NCBI RefSeq assembly: GCF_001613065.1
Contig: NZ_BDBQ01000048.1
Coordinates: forward strand, 90,592 to 154,591
Reading direction: 5' to 3'
Origin: Nocardia miyunensis NBRC 108239
GTDB lineage: Bacteria; Actinomycetota; Actinomycetes; Mycobacteriales; Mycobacteriaceae
DNA length: 64,000 nucleotides
Part shown: positions 41,928 to 50,299 of the stretch, in pieces
Numbering within the stretch: the stretch's first letter is position 1
How the letters are laid out: every line of letters begins with the position of its first letter
The notes under the pieces: generated by a model
Told to the model about the DNA's origin: nothing
Databases searched by the model: none
Seen by the model: only the letters and a program-made list of their open reading frames with translations
Program-made: the position numbers and the translations under genes

Positions 41928-42812
41928 TCATCCCTTGAAGACCAACAGCGGGCTCAAGCCCCAGATGGCCACCGTCATACAGAAGTTCAACACCACGATC
42001 GCGACCAGGCTGGCGCGGATCGCTCGCCCCGACGCCGCACCGACACCGGCCGGCCCGCCGCTGGCGAAGTATCCGTAGTAGCAGTGGATAAGCGTCACCA
42101 TCGCGCAGAAGACCAGGACCTTCAGCACCGACGCGCACAGATCCGGGATGGTCAGGAACTGGGTGAAGTAGTGGTCGTAGGTACCCGAGGGCTGGGCGTG
42201 AAAAACCTTGACGATGATGCCGCCGGTGAAGAAACTCACGACCAGCGCCATGAGATATCCGGGCAGCACGATCAGCATGCCGCCGATCAACCGAGTGCCC
42301 ACGACGAACGGGATCGCTTGCAGGCCCATCGATTCGGTCGCGTCGATCTCCTCGGAGATCCGCATCGCACCGATCTCCGCGGTCATGCGACAGCCCGCTT
42401 GGGCGGCGAATCCGATACCGGTGATGATCGGCGCGATCACGCGAATGTTGCCGAACGAGCCGATGATTCCGGTCAACGGGCCGAAACCCAGCAGATTCAG
42501 CGCCATGAACGCCTCGATCGCCACCACGGCGCCGACCGCGATGCCCAGGAAGAACATCAGGCTCACCACGCCGCCGTCGACCACCAGCGACCCACTGCCC
42601 CAGGCCATGCTGTTCATCGTCTTCCACGTCGCCTGGCGGTAATGCTTGACCGTCTTCGGCAGCAGGATCAGCGTCTTCCCGGTGAACATCACCACCTGGC
42701 CGATTTCACCGAGCGATTCGGAGAACCCGCGCCCGATCGACCGGATCGGGCGCATCAGCACCGAGGCGAACGGCACCGGAACATATTTCGAAGGGGTAGT
42801 CGTCATCATCAC
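41928..42812 (-). CDS. yrbEB: YrbEB-type MlaE-family permease
   Basis: A 294-residue MlaE-like permease with about five to six membrane helices. Signature segments are GCRMTAEIGAMRISEEIDATESMGLQAIPFVVGTRLIG and GYLMALVVSFFTGG, which match the EQ-loop contact with the ATPase. It overlaps yrbEA by 4 bp and precedes mceA by 4 bp. With yrbEA and the MceG-type ATPase (54141) it forms the ABC core of the importer. Confidence 0.92.
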   Translation of the reverse strand: MMMTTTPSKYVPVPFASVLMRPIRSIGRGFSESLGEIGQVVMFTGKTLILLPKTVKHYRQATWKTMNSMAWGSGSLVVDGGVVSLMFFLGIAVGAVVAIEAFMALNLLGFGPLTGIIGSFGNIRVIAPIITGIGFAAQAGCRMTAEIGAMRISEEIDATESMGLQAIPFVVGTRLIGGMLIVLPGYLMALVVSFFTGGIIVKVFHAQPSGTYDHYFTQFLTIPDLCASVLKVLVFCAMVTLIHCYYGYFASGGPAGVGAASGRAIRASLVAIVVLNFCMTVAIWGLSPLLVFKG

Positions 42813-43708
42813 GCCAATCGGGCCGGGAAGAACATCATCTGCAACTGGCTGATCAGCAGGTTCGTCATGAAGATGCAGAACACACTGAGCACTACCGAGG
42901 CGTTCACCGCATTGGCCACGCCCTTCGGGCCGCCCTTGGCCTCCAGCCCGCGCAGACTCGCGATCAACACCACGATGACCGCGAACACCAGCGCCTTCAA
43001 CACCGAGAAGGCCAGGTCGATGGGCGTAGCGAAGGCGCCGAACGACGCCCAGAAGCTACCCGGCACAACATGATTGACATTCGCCGAGATGGTCAGACCG
43101 GCGAACACACCGGCCGCGACGATGATGATGCACAGGACGGGCGCGATCGCGATCATCGCCAGGAACCTCGGCATCACCAGCCGCTCCACCGGATCCACGC
43201 CCATGACCCGCATGGCGTCGATCTCCTCGCGAATCGACCGGGCACCCAGATCCGAGGCGATCGCCGAGGCCGCCGCGCCACTCATCAGCAGGCCCGCGGC
43301 CATCGGCGCGCCCTGACCGACGACGCCCAGACCACTGGCCGCACCCGCGAGCGAATTCGCGCCGACCTGATTCATGATGCCGCCGACCTCGACCGCGACC
43401 TCGCCCCCGATCGGGATCGCCATCAACAGCGCCGGCAGCGCGGTCACCTTCAGCAGCGTCCACATCTGCTCCACGACTTCGTGCATCGGCAGGCGCATGC
43501 GTACCAGATCCACCACCGTGTACCGCAACACCGCCGCCGTCAGCTCCGCCGACCGGCCGATCGTGGCCAGCGAGCGGGCGGGCCGCTCCTTGAGCTGTGT
43601 GGCCACTCGTGACAGGACCGGCGCCGCACGCAACTGTTTTTGCGGCGTGGGGACCTGTTGCTGCGCCGCGGTGGGCTGTTTCAACGAAGGCTGAAGCGTC
43701 GTGGTCAT
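42809..43708 (-). CDS. yrbEA: YrbEA-type MlaE-family permease
   Basis: A 299-residue MlaE-like permease, first gene of the operon. The family region reads GAAASAIASDLGARSIREEIDAMRVMGVDPVERLVMPRFLA. An unusual N-terminal tail of about 45 residues is Gln/Pro-rich (QPTAAQQQVPTPQKQ). The start ATG 43708 is followed by MTTTLQPSLK. The upstream 1.1 kb has no gene but two duplicated blocks and the class E site, so its promoter may be distant. Confidence 0.92.
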   Translation of the reverse strand: MTTTLQPSLKQPTAAQQQVPTPQKQLRAAPVLSRVATQLKERPARSLATIGRSAELTAAVLRYTVVDLVRMRLPMHEVVEQMWTLLKVTALPALLMAIPIGGEVAVEVGGIMNQVGANSLAGAASGLGVVGQGAPMAAGLLMSGAAASAIASDLGARSIREEIDAMRVMGVDPVERLVMPRFLAMIAIAPVLCIIIVAAGVFAGLTISANVNHVVPGSFWASFGAFATPIDLAFSVLKALVFAVIVVLIASLRGLEAKGGPKGVANAVNASVVLSVFCIFMTNLLISQLQMMFFPARLA

Positions 43709-43804
43709 CGTGCACCGCTCTTCCCCGCATCACGCGTGAGGACCGCATGCGAACGCGACGGTGCCGGGCTCATGCCCTGCCGTGCCGTCAAACACAGCGG
43801 CAAC

Positions 43805-44192
43805 TTCGATGTTGCAATCTGGTTTTGCATCATTACTCCTGCCCTGCACAGGCATTCGGTATCAGCCGAAGCATCGACCGATACGTACATGTGGTGCATA
43901 ATATGAGATGACCTGTGCCAATTATGGCTCGGTGTGACTCATACCCCCGGGTGACGTGCGTGCCCCAACTCACACATATCGTAAGTCACATGACTGATGA
44001 CGTCAATTGTTCTATGTAAAACAGCCTGGCTGTCGCAGCCTCCACCTCGCCTTATGCCGCAATGCCTTCGATGCTGCAATCTGGTTTTCCATGATTACCC
44101 CTCTTGCCAAGGCGGCGTTCGGATCGGCGGATGCCCCACGAAGGCCTACATCCGACTGCCAAATATGAGACGATTTGTGTCATATTCGAAGG
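43805..44192 (+). repeat. Direct duplication with 262-bp offset in the mce upstream region
   Basis: The block beginning TTCGATGTTGCAATCTGGTT at 43805 recurs as TTCGATGCTGCAATCTGGTT at 44067. At the same 262-bp offset, ATATGAGATG (43901) matches ATATGAGACG (44163). The middle has diverged. Each copy ends in a TATGAGA(C/T)G element like the class A sites. Confidence 0.7.
44163..44185 (+). promoter_or_regulatory. Class A-like element
   Basis: Starts ATATGAGACGATTTG and ends TGTCATAT. It is an imperfect dyad (ATATGA...TCATAT) with the GAGAC core of class A. The sister copy at 43901 is weaker on the right half. Confidence 0.45.
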
Positions 44193-44382
44193 TTATCGAC
44201 CCCCCGAGGCGCCCGGAGATCCCTGGACGACAGCGAAACCACTCGATGGTAGCGGCCTACTCGCGAGACTATTTCGAACTTCGACGGCCAAAGCACCAGT
44301 TAGGCACTGGTCTTGGCGAGAAACAGCCGGTCGAAGTTATTTAGTTTAGATTAGATAATGTTCTTCCGAGTCGCTCCTCGTC

Positions 44383-44412
44383 GAAACGTGAATATTTGAA
44401 ACGTGAATATTT
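44383..44412 (+). repeat. 15-bp tandem direct repeat
   Basis: GAAACGTGAATATTT occurs twice in a row (44383-44397 and 44398-44412) with no difference. AT-rich relative to the surroundings; possibly a binding site pair. Confidence 0.7.
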
Positions 44413-44506
44413 GCGGCACTATTACGAGCCACGCTCATGGGCAGATGTTGTGACCCACAACCGGATCCCGCACCGGGTGTGCCCGGAATCACTATGACTG
44501 AGCATA

Positions 44507-44524
44507 GCATAAGCCGTCTTACGC
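44507..44524. promoter_or_regulatory. Class E operator (GCATAAG-N4-CTTACGC)
   Basis: GCATAAGCCGTCTTACGC differs from the perfect site at 34357-34374 by one arm base and in the spacer, and is followed by the same (A/G)CAAG. It lies 800 bp upstream of yrbEA. Confidence 0.65.
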
Positions 44525-44807
44525 GCAAGCCAAAACGTGAGATTAGTTGTATCAAATTTCAATCCGTGTTATAGCGGAATCTAGTCCTGCAAATTAAGCC
44601 GGAGAGGCCGCAAGCGGTCCGATCACCCGGCTCACCGGAGGTTCCGTGTTTCAAATTCGGCTCTTGGCCCCGGACGGATCACTCGGCTCCGGACCCGGCA
44701 TCCGGTGCCGCCATCCGCTCCGCGGTCGTCCGCTCCCGCACCCCGGATCGCGCCCCACCACTTCGTATAGCGGTCACCGCTGTGCCGATCGGGCCGGAAC
44801 AGACGAA

Positions 44808-44834
44808 AAAGCCCGCGCCGATGTCGGCGCGGGC
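44808..44834 (-). terminator. Rho-independent terminator after the SnoaL-like gene
   Basis: On the minus strand GCCCGCGCCGA and TCGGCGCGGGC (44811-44834) form an 11-bp stem followed by TTTTT. It ends the BVMO/SnoaL transcript. Confidence 0.85.
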
Positions 44835-44848
44835 TCTCGTTCGAATCG

Positions 44849-45277
44849 TCAGGCGGGCGACGAAGCGGCCACGCAGGCCGCAGTATCCCAGTAATAGGCG
44901 CGTAGCTCCTGGACCAGGCCGTCGGCGAAGGTCCACAGCTCCAACGCGCCGGATCGGACTGCCTGGCCCGAACCCGGTGCGTGCCAGTCGAATTCGAGTT
45001 GCGCGGCGATCCGATCGCCGCCGTCGACAAGGTCGGTGAGAGTGGTCCCCGAAGGCCCGACCGGAGTCGGCGCCGACGCCAGTCCGGCGAACACCTTGGC
45101 CAGTTTCCGGGCACCGGCGATGGTTCCGCCATAGGGCAGCGAATCCGGCCAGGTCACCGACGCCTCGGGGGCGAAGCGGTGCTGGACGAGCCGCGCCAGC
45201 GCGTCTCCGTCGCGCTCGGCGATCGCCCGGTAGAACTCCCGGACGACGTCGGCATTCCCCTCGGTCATATCGGTCAT
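44849..45277 (-). CDS. SnoaL/NTF2-like protein (copy 1)
   Basis: A 142-residue protein of the NTF2-like fold, a small cone-shaped scaffold used by isomerases, cyclases and hydratases. It begins VVREFYRAIAERDGDALARLVQHRFAPEASVTWPDSLPYGG and later has LDLVDGGDRIAAQLEFDWHAPGSG-type strands and ALELWTFADGLVQELRAYYWD, where the YYWD end is common in SnoaL-like proteins. ATG 45277 overlaps the BVMO stop by 4 bp. A second NTF2-like gene follows the dehydrogenase at 61723, so both oxidation sets have one. The reaction is unknown. Confidence 0.85.
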   Translation of the reverse strand: MTDMTEGNADVVREFYRAIAERDGDALARLVQHRFAPEASVTWPDSLPYGGTIAGARKLAKVFAGLASAPTPVGPSGTTLTDLVDGGDRIAAQLEFDWHAPGSGQAVRSGALELWTFADGLVQELRAYYWDTAACVAASSPA

Positions 45278-47223
45278 TTCGCTGTCTCCGTTCCGGCTTC
45301 CACGGCGGCGTCCACGTAGTCGTTCGGTTCGAAGGTCAACGTGCGCTGCCAGTAATCGATGTACTTCCACGGGCTGCTGACGACGACGCGGCCCGCGCCA
45401 TTGCGGTAGTAGGTGGTCATGCCGGGATGAACCCAGATGCAACGCGACATCGCGTCGTCGAGTTCTTTGTTGTAGTCCCAGAAGACATCCGACCGGACCT
45501 CGGCGCTGCCCACATCGCCGGACAGCAGGTGCCCGATCGCCCCCATGATGTACCGCATTTGGAACTCGGTCGCGATCACCGCGCTGCCGCCGTGACCGGC
45601 ATTGGTGTTGGGGCCGTTGAGGATGAAGAAGTTCGGGAAGTCCGGGACGGTGACGCCGAGGTAGGCGCGCGCGTCCTCCTCGCCCCACTGTTCGCGCAAC
45701 GTCGCGCCCGAGCGCCCCCGAATTTCCATGGGCCACAAGAACTGCAGGGTCTTGAAGCCGGTTGCCAGCACGATGACATCGGCCTCGTATTCGGTGCCGG
45801 ACGCGCTGACCACGCTCCCGGGCCGGACCTCGGCGACCGCGTCGGTGATCAGCTCGACATCGTCACGGCAGACCGTCTTGAACCAGCCGTTGTCCAGCAG
45901 CGGCCGCTTGCCGTACGGAGGGTAGTCCGGAAGGCATGCATCGAGCAGATCCGGGCGTTCGGCCAGCTGTTCGGTGATGTAGTCGGTAAGGAAGACGCGG
46001 TGCCGGTCATTGGCCGCGTTGATCGACCGCTCCTGATGCGGCCATGCGGGATCGATCTGCAGCGTCGGGTGCAGCCGGTCGCTGAAATTCCAGAAGTTCC
46101 GCAACCGGTACCACGCCCCGTAGAAGGGTACGTGCTCGATCAGGCACCGCACGTTGTCGCTGACACTGCGGTGATAGTTGGGATGCGGGATGGCCCACTG
46201 CTTGGAACGCTGGAAGATCAGCACCCGCTCGGCGTCGTCCACGATCGACGGCACCGCCTGCATCGCGCTGGCGCCGGTTCCGATGACAGCGACCCGCTTA
46301 CCCGCCAGGTCGGCCTCGGGCCGCCATTCCGCCGTGTGCATCACCGGCCCCGCGAAGCTGTCCAGGCCCGGGATGGGCGGCACCGACGGGCGGTTGACCA
46401 TGCCGACCGCGGAGATGAGGACATTGGCGGTCAGGGTCTGAGTCCGCCCATCGGGGTCGCGGATCTCCACCCGCCACAGGGCCGCGGCGGTGTCGTAGTC
46501 GGCGCGGATCACCTCGGTACGGAACCGGATCGCGTCCCGGACTCCGAACTCGTCCGCGATCCTGCCCAGGTAGGAGAACACCTCATCGCGTTTCGCGAAG
46601 TACCGCGACCACTGGGTGTTCGGCGCGAACGCGAACGAGTACAGGTGGCTCGGGGTGTCCACACCGCACCCCGGGTAGGTGTTCTCCCACCAGGTCCCGC
46701 CGACCTCGGAGTCCTTTTCGAGCACCGTGAAGTCGACACCGGCCTGCCGCAGCTTGACCGCCGCGCACAGCCCGGACATGCCGGCCCCGATGATCAGGAC
46801 CCGGAAGCCCTCCGGCGGCGTAGGCACCTCGACGTCACGCGAGAGTACGCCCATCTCCTCGGCCAGCAGCGGACCGTATTCCCGCGGCACCTCCTCGACC
46901 AGCGCGATCTCGAGCATCTCCGCGATACGGTCGGGGGTGAGTTCGATCGGCGTGAGGCGACCCGCCCGGTGATCCACGATGGCCTGCAATGCCGCCCGGC
47001 GCACTTCCTCCTGGATCTCGACCGGCAGGCCGCCGCTGTCGTTGTCGTCCAGCGGACGGCCGCGCCGCGGTCGATACGGTTCGTTCAGCCAGCGGTCGTC
47101 GCCGGTCAGTTGAGTGAGCACCAGCAGCAGGGTCGGCAGATTCGCCTCCTGCAGAGCGGATTTCAGTCGATCGTCGTCGAGCGCGGCAGCACCGGCGCCC
47201 GGGTTCGGAACGGTGTCGGACAC
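45274..47223 (-). CDS. Baeyer-Villiger-type flavin monooxygenase with N-terminal extension
   Basis: A 649-residue monooxygenase. Two dinucleotide sites GAGMSG (146-151) and GTGASA (315-320) flank the Baeyer-Villiger fingerprint FAGPVMHTAEW (290-300). The ~135-residue N-terminal extension, absent in short BVMOs, resembles 4-hydroxyacetophenone monooxygenase-type enzymes. It would insert oxygen next to a ketone to give an ester or lactone. I chose GTG 47223, preceded by AAGGGA. A class A operator lies about 120 bp upstream in the divergent region, and the SnoaL-like gene follows with a 4-bp overlap. Confidence 0.92.
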   Translation of the reverse strand: MSDTVPNPGAGAAALDDDRLKSALQEANLPTLLLVLTQLTGDDRWLNEPYRPRRGRPLDDNDSGGLPVEIQEEVRRAALQAIVDHRAGRLTPIELTPDRIAEMLEIALVEEVPREYGPLLAEEMGVLSRDVEVPTPPEGFRVLIIGAGMSGLCAAVKLRQAGVDFTVLEKDSEVGGTWWENTYPGCGVDTPSHLYSFAFAPNTQWSRYFAKRDEVFSYLGRIADEFGVRDAIRFRTEVIRADYDTAAALWRVEIRDPDGRTQTLTANVLISAVGMVNRPSVPPIPGLDSFAGPVMHTAEWRPEADLAGKRVAVIGTGASAMQAVPSIVDDAERVLIFQRSKQWAIPHPNYHRSVSDNVRCLIEHVPFYGAWYRLRNFWNFSDRLHPTLQIDPAWPHQERSINAANDRHRVFLTDYITEQLAERPDLLDACLPDYPPYGKRPLLDNGWFKTVCRDDVELITDAVAEVRPGSVVSASGTEYEADVIVLATGFKTLQFLWPMEIRGRSGATLREQWGEEDARAYLGVTVPDFPNFFILNGPNTNAGHGGSAVIATEFQMRYIMGAIGHLLSGDVGSAEVRSDVFWDYNKELDDAMSRCIWVHPGMTTYYRNGAGRVVVSSPWKYIDYWQRTLTFEPNDYVDAAVEAGTETAK

Positions 47224-47341
47224 GATGTTCCCTTCATGGTCATCCGCCGCTACGCCAATGCGAACGGTTCGTTCCGCGACGGTAGAGACATCACGCGCCG
47301 GTTCCAGCCACACAGGCCGGACGGCGCGCGGTCGTCAGACA

Positions 47342-47364
47342 TTTATGAGTTAGTACGTCTCAAA
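47342..47364 (-). promoter_or_regulatory. Class A operator upstream of the BVMO
   Basis: Minus-strand 23-mer starting TTTGAGACGTACTA and ending ACTCATAAA, very close to the site at 18100-18122 at both ends. It lies about 120 bp before the BVMO start. Confidence 0.6.
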
Positions 47365-47508
47365 TATAGGACGATATGTTTCACTCGTCAAACATCGATG
47401 CCAGCGCGGCGCGGAAATTTCGATATGACGACGGTCACATGGCGACGTACACTCGGCCGGCGCCGGACGTCCGTCGCACCGCCGGAATCCTCCGCGCCCA
47501 TCCCCTCG

Positions 47509-47522
47509 TTAACGATCGTTTC
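47509..47522. promoter_or_regulatory. Class B operator upstream of acyl-CoA dehydrogenase
   Basis: TTAACGATCGTTTC with the perfect palindrome AACGATCGTT at 47511-47520, 59 bp before the GTG start. Confidence 0.6.
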
Positions 47523-47578
47523 CATGATGGCAGGAACGCTGATACCTTGGTATCACGATTCGCATATGAGGAGGACCG

Positions 47579-48697
47579 GTGCACCGGACAGTTTTCACAA
47601 CCGACCACGAGGACTTCCGGATCCTGGTGCGCAAGTTCGTGGCCGACGACATCCTGCCCGAGTACGCCGCCTGGGCGCGCGCCGGCCGCCCGAGCCGTGA
47701 ATTCTGGCGGCGCGCAGGCGAACTCGGCATCCTCGGGATCGGCGTACCCACCGAATACGGCGGGCTCGCGGACTCCACGTTCGCGCACAGCGTGGTGGTT
47801 ACCGAGGAGATCCAGCGGGAGTTCGTCGCGCTCGGCGGCCTGCGGGTGCAGACCGACATCTGCATGCCCTACTTCCTGCACTACGCCGACGACGAGCAGA
47901 AGCGGCGCTGGCTGCCCAGACTCACCAGCGGCGCGGCGGTCGCGGCGCTGGCGATGTCCGAGCCGGGAGCGGGTTCGGACGTCAAGGCGATGAGCACCCG
48001 GGCCGTGCGCGACGGCGACTACTACGTCGTCAACGGCGCCAAGACGTTCATCTCCAACGGCGCGGCCGCGGACCTGGTCATCCTCGCGGTCAAAACCGAT
48101 CCCGAGGCCGGCCGCCGCGGCATCAGCCTGCTCGTCGTCGAGGACGGTATGCCGGGCTTCGAACGCGGCCGCAGCCTGGACAAGCTCGGGCTGAAGGCAC
48201 AGGATCTCGCGGAACTGTCGTTCACCGATGTGCGGGTGCCGGTCACCAATCTGCTCGGCCAGGAGAACCGCGGCTTCGAATACCTCACCGCGAACCTCGC
48301 GCAGGAGCGGCTGTCGATCGCGGTCAACTCGCAGGCCGCGGCCAGGGCCGTGCTCGCGGAGGCACTGGCCACGCTCACCGACGACATCGGCCAGCACGCC
48401 AAATTCGAATTGGCCGCCTGCACCGCGGAGATCGAGGCCGGGCAGAGCCTGATCGACCGATGCCTGACCGAACTCGCCCGCAAGACACTGACACCTGCCG
48501 ATGCGGCGGTGGCGAAGCTGTACTGCACCGAACTGCAGGGCCGGGTGGCCGACCGCTGTCTGCAGTTGCAGGGGGCGGCCGGCTACAGCGACGACAACAG
48601 GATCCGCCGCGCGGTGCTCGACGGCCGGGTCAGCCGGATCTACGGCGGTTCGAGCGAGATCATGAAGGTCATCATCGGCCAGGACCTCGGACTGTGA
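47579..48697 (+). CDS. Acyl-CoA dehydrogenase
   Basis: A 372-residue acyl-CoA dehydrogenase. Segments AALAMSEPGAGSDVKAMSTRA, YYVVNGAKTFISNGAAADL and LGLKAQDLAELSFTDVRVP match the long-chain/citronellyl-CoA-type branch. The C-terminus reads GYSDDNRIRRAVLDGRVSRIYGGSSEIMKVI, so the YxGT position is IYGGSSE. Start GTG 47579 is supported by GAGGAGG just upstream. It is controlled from the class B site at 47511 and followed by its TetR gene after 56 bp. Not obviously paired with another dehydrogenase. Confidence 0.92.
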   Translation: MHRTVFTTDHEDFRILVRKFVADDILPEYAAWARAGRPSREFWRRAGELGILGIGVPTEYGGLADSTFAHSVVVTEEIQREFVALGGLRVQTDICMPYFLHYADDEQKRRWLPRLTSGAAVAALAMSEPGAGSDVKAMSTRAVRDGDYYVVNGAKTFISNGAAADLVILAVKTDPEAGRRGISLLVVEDGMPGFERGRSLDKLGLKAQDLAELSFTDVRVPVTNLLGQENRGFEYLTANLAQERLSIAVNSQAAARAVLAEALATLTDDIGQHAKFELAACTAEIEAGQSLIDRCLTELARKTLTPADAAVAKLYCTELQGRVADRCLQLQGAAGYSDDNRIRRAVLDGRVSRIYGGSSEIMKVIIGQDLGL

Positions 48698-48724
48698 TCC
48701 GCCGCCCGGCTTCGGGCGCGGTCG

Positions 48725-48739
48725 GTGAACGATCACCCC
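48725..48739. promoter_or_regulatory. Class B half-perfect operator before TetR
   Basis: GTGAACGATCACCCC: the left half GTGAACGATC matches the class B consensus exactly and the right half is degenerate. It lies 15 bp before the TetR start at 48754, suggesting autoregulation. Confidence 0.55.
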
Positions 48740-48753
48740 GTAAACTCGTTACG

Positions 48754-49326
48754 GTGAGCCGCGAACAGAAGATCCTGGAGGCCGCGGAGAAGCTGTTCTC
48801 CGAGCGCAGTTTCGACGGTGTCGGCGTGGACGCGATCGGCAAGGAAGCCGGCGTCACCGGCTCGGCGATCTATCGGCACTTCTCGAACAAAGAGGAAATC
48901 CTCGCGGTGTTGTTCGATCAGGCCACCGACGCACTGCTGGTCCGGCTGGGAGAGCCTGCGGACGACCCCCGGGACGAACTGGTCCGCCTCGTGCGCGCCC
49001 ACGTCGAATTCTCCGTGACGTACCATCGGCTGGCCGCGATCTGGGCCCGCGAGCAGCGCACCCTCACCCAGGCCAATCAGCGCAATATCCTGCGCCGCCA
49101 ACGCAACTACACCGATCGGTGGATCGAGGCGCTGGACCGGTGCTACCCGGGGCACCCGCGCACCGATCTGGCGTCCACAGTCCGCGCGCTGCATGCGCTC
49201 ATCACCTCCGATGCGACCCGCCCACCCGGCGGGAAGCGCTCCCCCGAACTGCAGACATTGCTCACCAACCTCGCGCTGTCCGCCCTCGATGGACTGGTTC
49301 AGCCGGCCGCCGAAGCGGCCGGCTGA
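48754..49326 (+). CDS. TetR-family regulator (class B, paralogue 1)
   Basis: A 190-residue TetR protein. DNA-binding region: ILEAAEKLFSERSFDGVGVDAIGKEAGVTGSAIYRHFSNKEEIL. The protein at 58206 has almost the same helix (VTGSAIYRHFGSKDEIL) and a similar ligand domain (RRQRxYTDRWxxxLDRCYPG), so they are paralogues that probably recognise one DNA motif. Class B sites stand in front of both, before CCO1 and CCO2, two acyl-CoA dehydrogenases and the hydrolase at 812. GTG 48754 is used; the class B-like site lies 15 bp upstream. The gene ends in a hairpin. Confidence 0.92.
   Translation: MSREQKILEAAEKLFSERSFDGVGVDAIGKEAGVTGSAIYRHFSNKEEILAVLFDQATDALLVRLGEPADDPRDELVRLVRAHVEFSVTYHRLAAIWAREQRTLTQANQRNILRRQRNYTDRWIEALDRCYPGHPRTDLASTVRALHALITSDATRPPGGKRSPELQTLLTNLALSALDGLVQPAAEAAG
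49301..49324. terminator. Hairpin inside the TetR 3' end
   Basis: AGCCGGCCGC (49301-49310) pairs exactly with GCGGCCGGCT (49315-49324), loop CGAA. It lies in the last codons of the TetR gene and before the convergent membrane-protein end. Confidence 0.65.
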
Positions 49327-49342
49327 ACACCCATCGGACAGC

Positions 49343-50113
49343 TCAGAACACCGCTGCGGCTTCCTCGGCAGGGGTGAGCTCAGTGTCCGGGTCGTTCTCC
49401 TGAGCACGCAGCGCTCGGAAGAGCAGCCAGCTCTGGATCGAGATCCAGACCCCGAACAGCGACAACGGCGACCAGAAGACCAGCAGACCGTTCCAGGCCA
49501 GCAGACCGGAGCGCGGGACGAACGCGAAGGCGCCGGCCTCGAACATGATCGTGATCCACAGCGAAACGTATCCCCACCAGCGCGGGAACGGGTTGTGCTT
49601 GACGCGCTGGGTCGCCGGGCGGAAGCAGATGACCGAGACGGCCACCCACAGGAAGATGAAGAACTGATCGGTCGAGGTCAGGGTCAACGACCCCAGCTCG
49701 TGCATGATCGCGGTGACTTCGGGGTCCTTACGCGGCGCCGAGTACGCCGCAACGCCCCAGAAAAGCGGCGGAAGCGCCAGGAACAGCGACATGAGCGCGC
49801 CGCTGACGAGCGACAGAGCGCTCCAGATCTTCCATCTGCCCGTCTCGACCCGTGCCATCTGCATGGCAACGACCGCGAGAATGGGCATCATGAAGGCGCC
49901 GGTCCAGCCGGCGATTACCGCACCCCACTTCACCTCGGTCGCATGGCTGCCGTACCAACTGTTCACCTGCTCCGCGGTCCAGTGCGGATCCTTTGTCGGG
50001 ACCATCTGCAACAGGAAGATGAAGGCGACGGTGAACACCAGGGCGAGGCCGATGCCCCACCACAAGATGGCGCGCTGACTTCGCACCGAGAATAGATTCC
50101 GATGCTCGGACAT
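49343..50113 (-). CDS. Membrane protein with WNG motif (copy 3)
   Basis: A 256-residue integral membrane protein with about seven hydrophobic segments. Compared with copies 1 and 2 it keeps FPRWWGYVSLWITIMFEAG and GLLAWNGLLVFWSPLSLFG, but the FKTGPFAW part reads VPRSGLLAW, so it has drifted. The N-terminus is SEHRNLFSVRSQRAI. Unknown function. It is divergent from the NorE-like gene, with two class A elements between them (50205-50227 and 50300-50322). Confidence 0.72.
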   Translation of the reverse strand: MSEHRNLFSVRSQRAILWWGIGLALVFTVAFIFLLQMVPTKDPHWTAEQVNSWYGSHATEVKWGAVIAGWTGAFMMPILAVVAMQMARVETGRWKIWSALSLVSGALMSLFLALPPLFWGVAAYSAPRKDPEVTAIMHELGSLTLTSTDQFFIFLWVAVSVICFRPATQRVKHNPFPRWWGYVSLWITIMFEAGAFAFVPRSGLLAWNGLLVFWSPLSLFGVWISIQSWLLFRALRAQENDPDTELTPAEEAAAVF

Positions 50114-50204
50114 GGCTCTCCTCTACTATCTATGGTCGCCGGCTCGGTTCACTCTCCGACCGGGGCCCGGACACGGCGTTTACGCTGATCACCGCACGTG
50201 TCAT

Positions 50205-50227
50205 GAATTGATATTCAGCGTCTCACA
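50205..50227 (-). promoter_or_regulatory. Class A operator
   Basis: Minus-strand 23-mer starting TGTGAGACGCTGAAT and ending ATCAATTC, about 92 bp before the membrane-protein start. It shares GAGACGCT...ATCAA with the site at 50300. Confidence 0.5.
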
Positions 50228-50299
50228 ATAGAATGCACATGTGTCGCGCCTCATGTCAAGGCTTCGGTGTGATTGACGCAACAGAGACCCACCCACTAC

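Larger units (their letters stand above)
43709..44848. other. Long intergenic region upstream of the mce operon
   Basis: About 1.1 kb without a convincing gene. It contains a duplicated segment (43805-43923 and 44067-44185), a 15-bp tandem repeat (44383-44412), a class E operator (44507-44524) and a terminator for the SnoaL-like gene at its right end. The length and repeats suggest a complex control region. Confidence 0.5.
47224..47578. other. Divergent promoter region between BVMO and acyl-CoA dehydrogenase
   Basis: About 355 bp. A class A element (47342-47364) is nearer the BVMO start and a class B palindrome (47511-47520) nearer the dehydrogenase start, so two regulators could act on one divergent region. 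No gene seen. Confidence 0.6.

Noticed and set aside
43805..44412. CRISPR-like repeats upstream of mce
   Set aside because: Only two copies of each repeat, with no regular spacers or cas genes.
45427..47700. Long plus-strand frame opposite the Baeyer-Villiger monooxygenase
   Set aside because: Same antisense artefact. The minus strand has two dinucleotide sites and the BVMO fingerprint.
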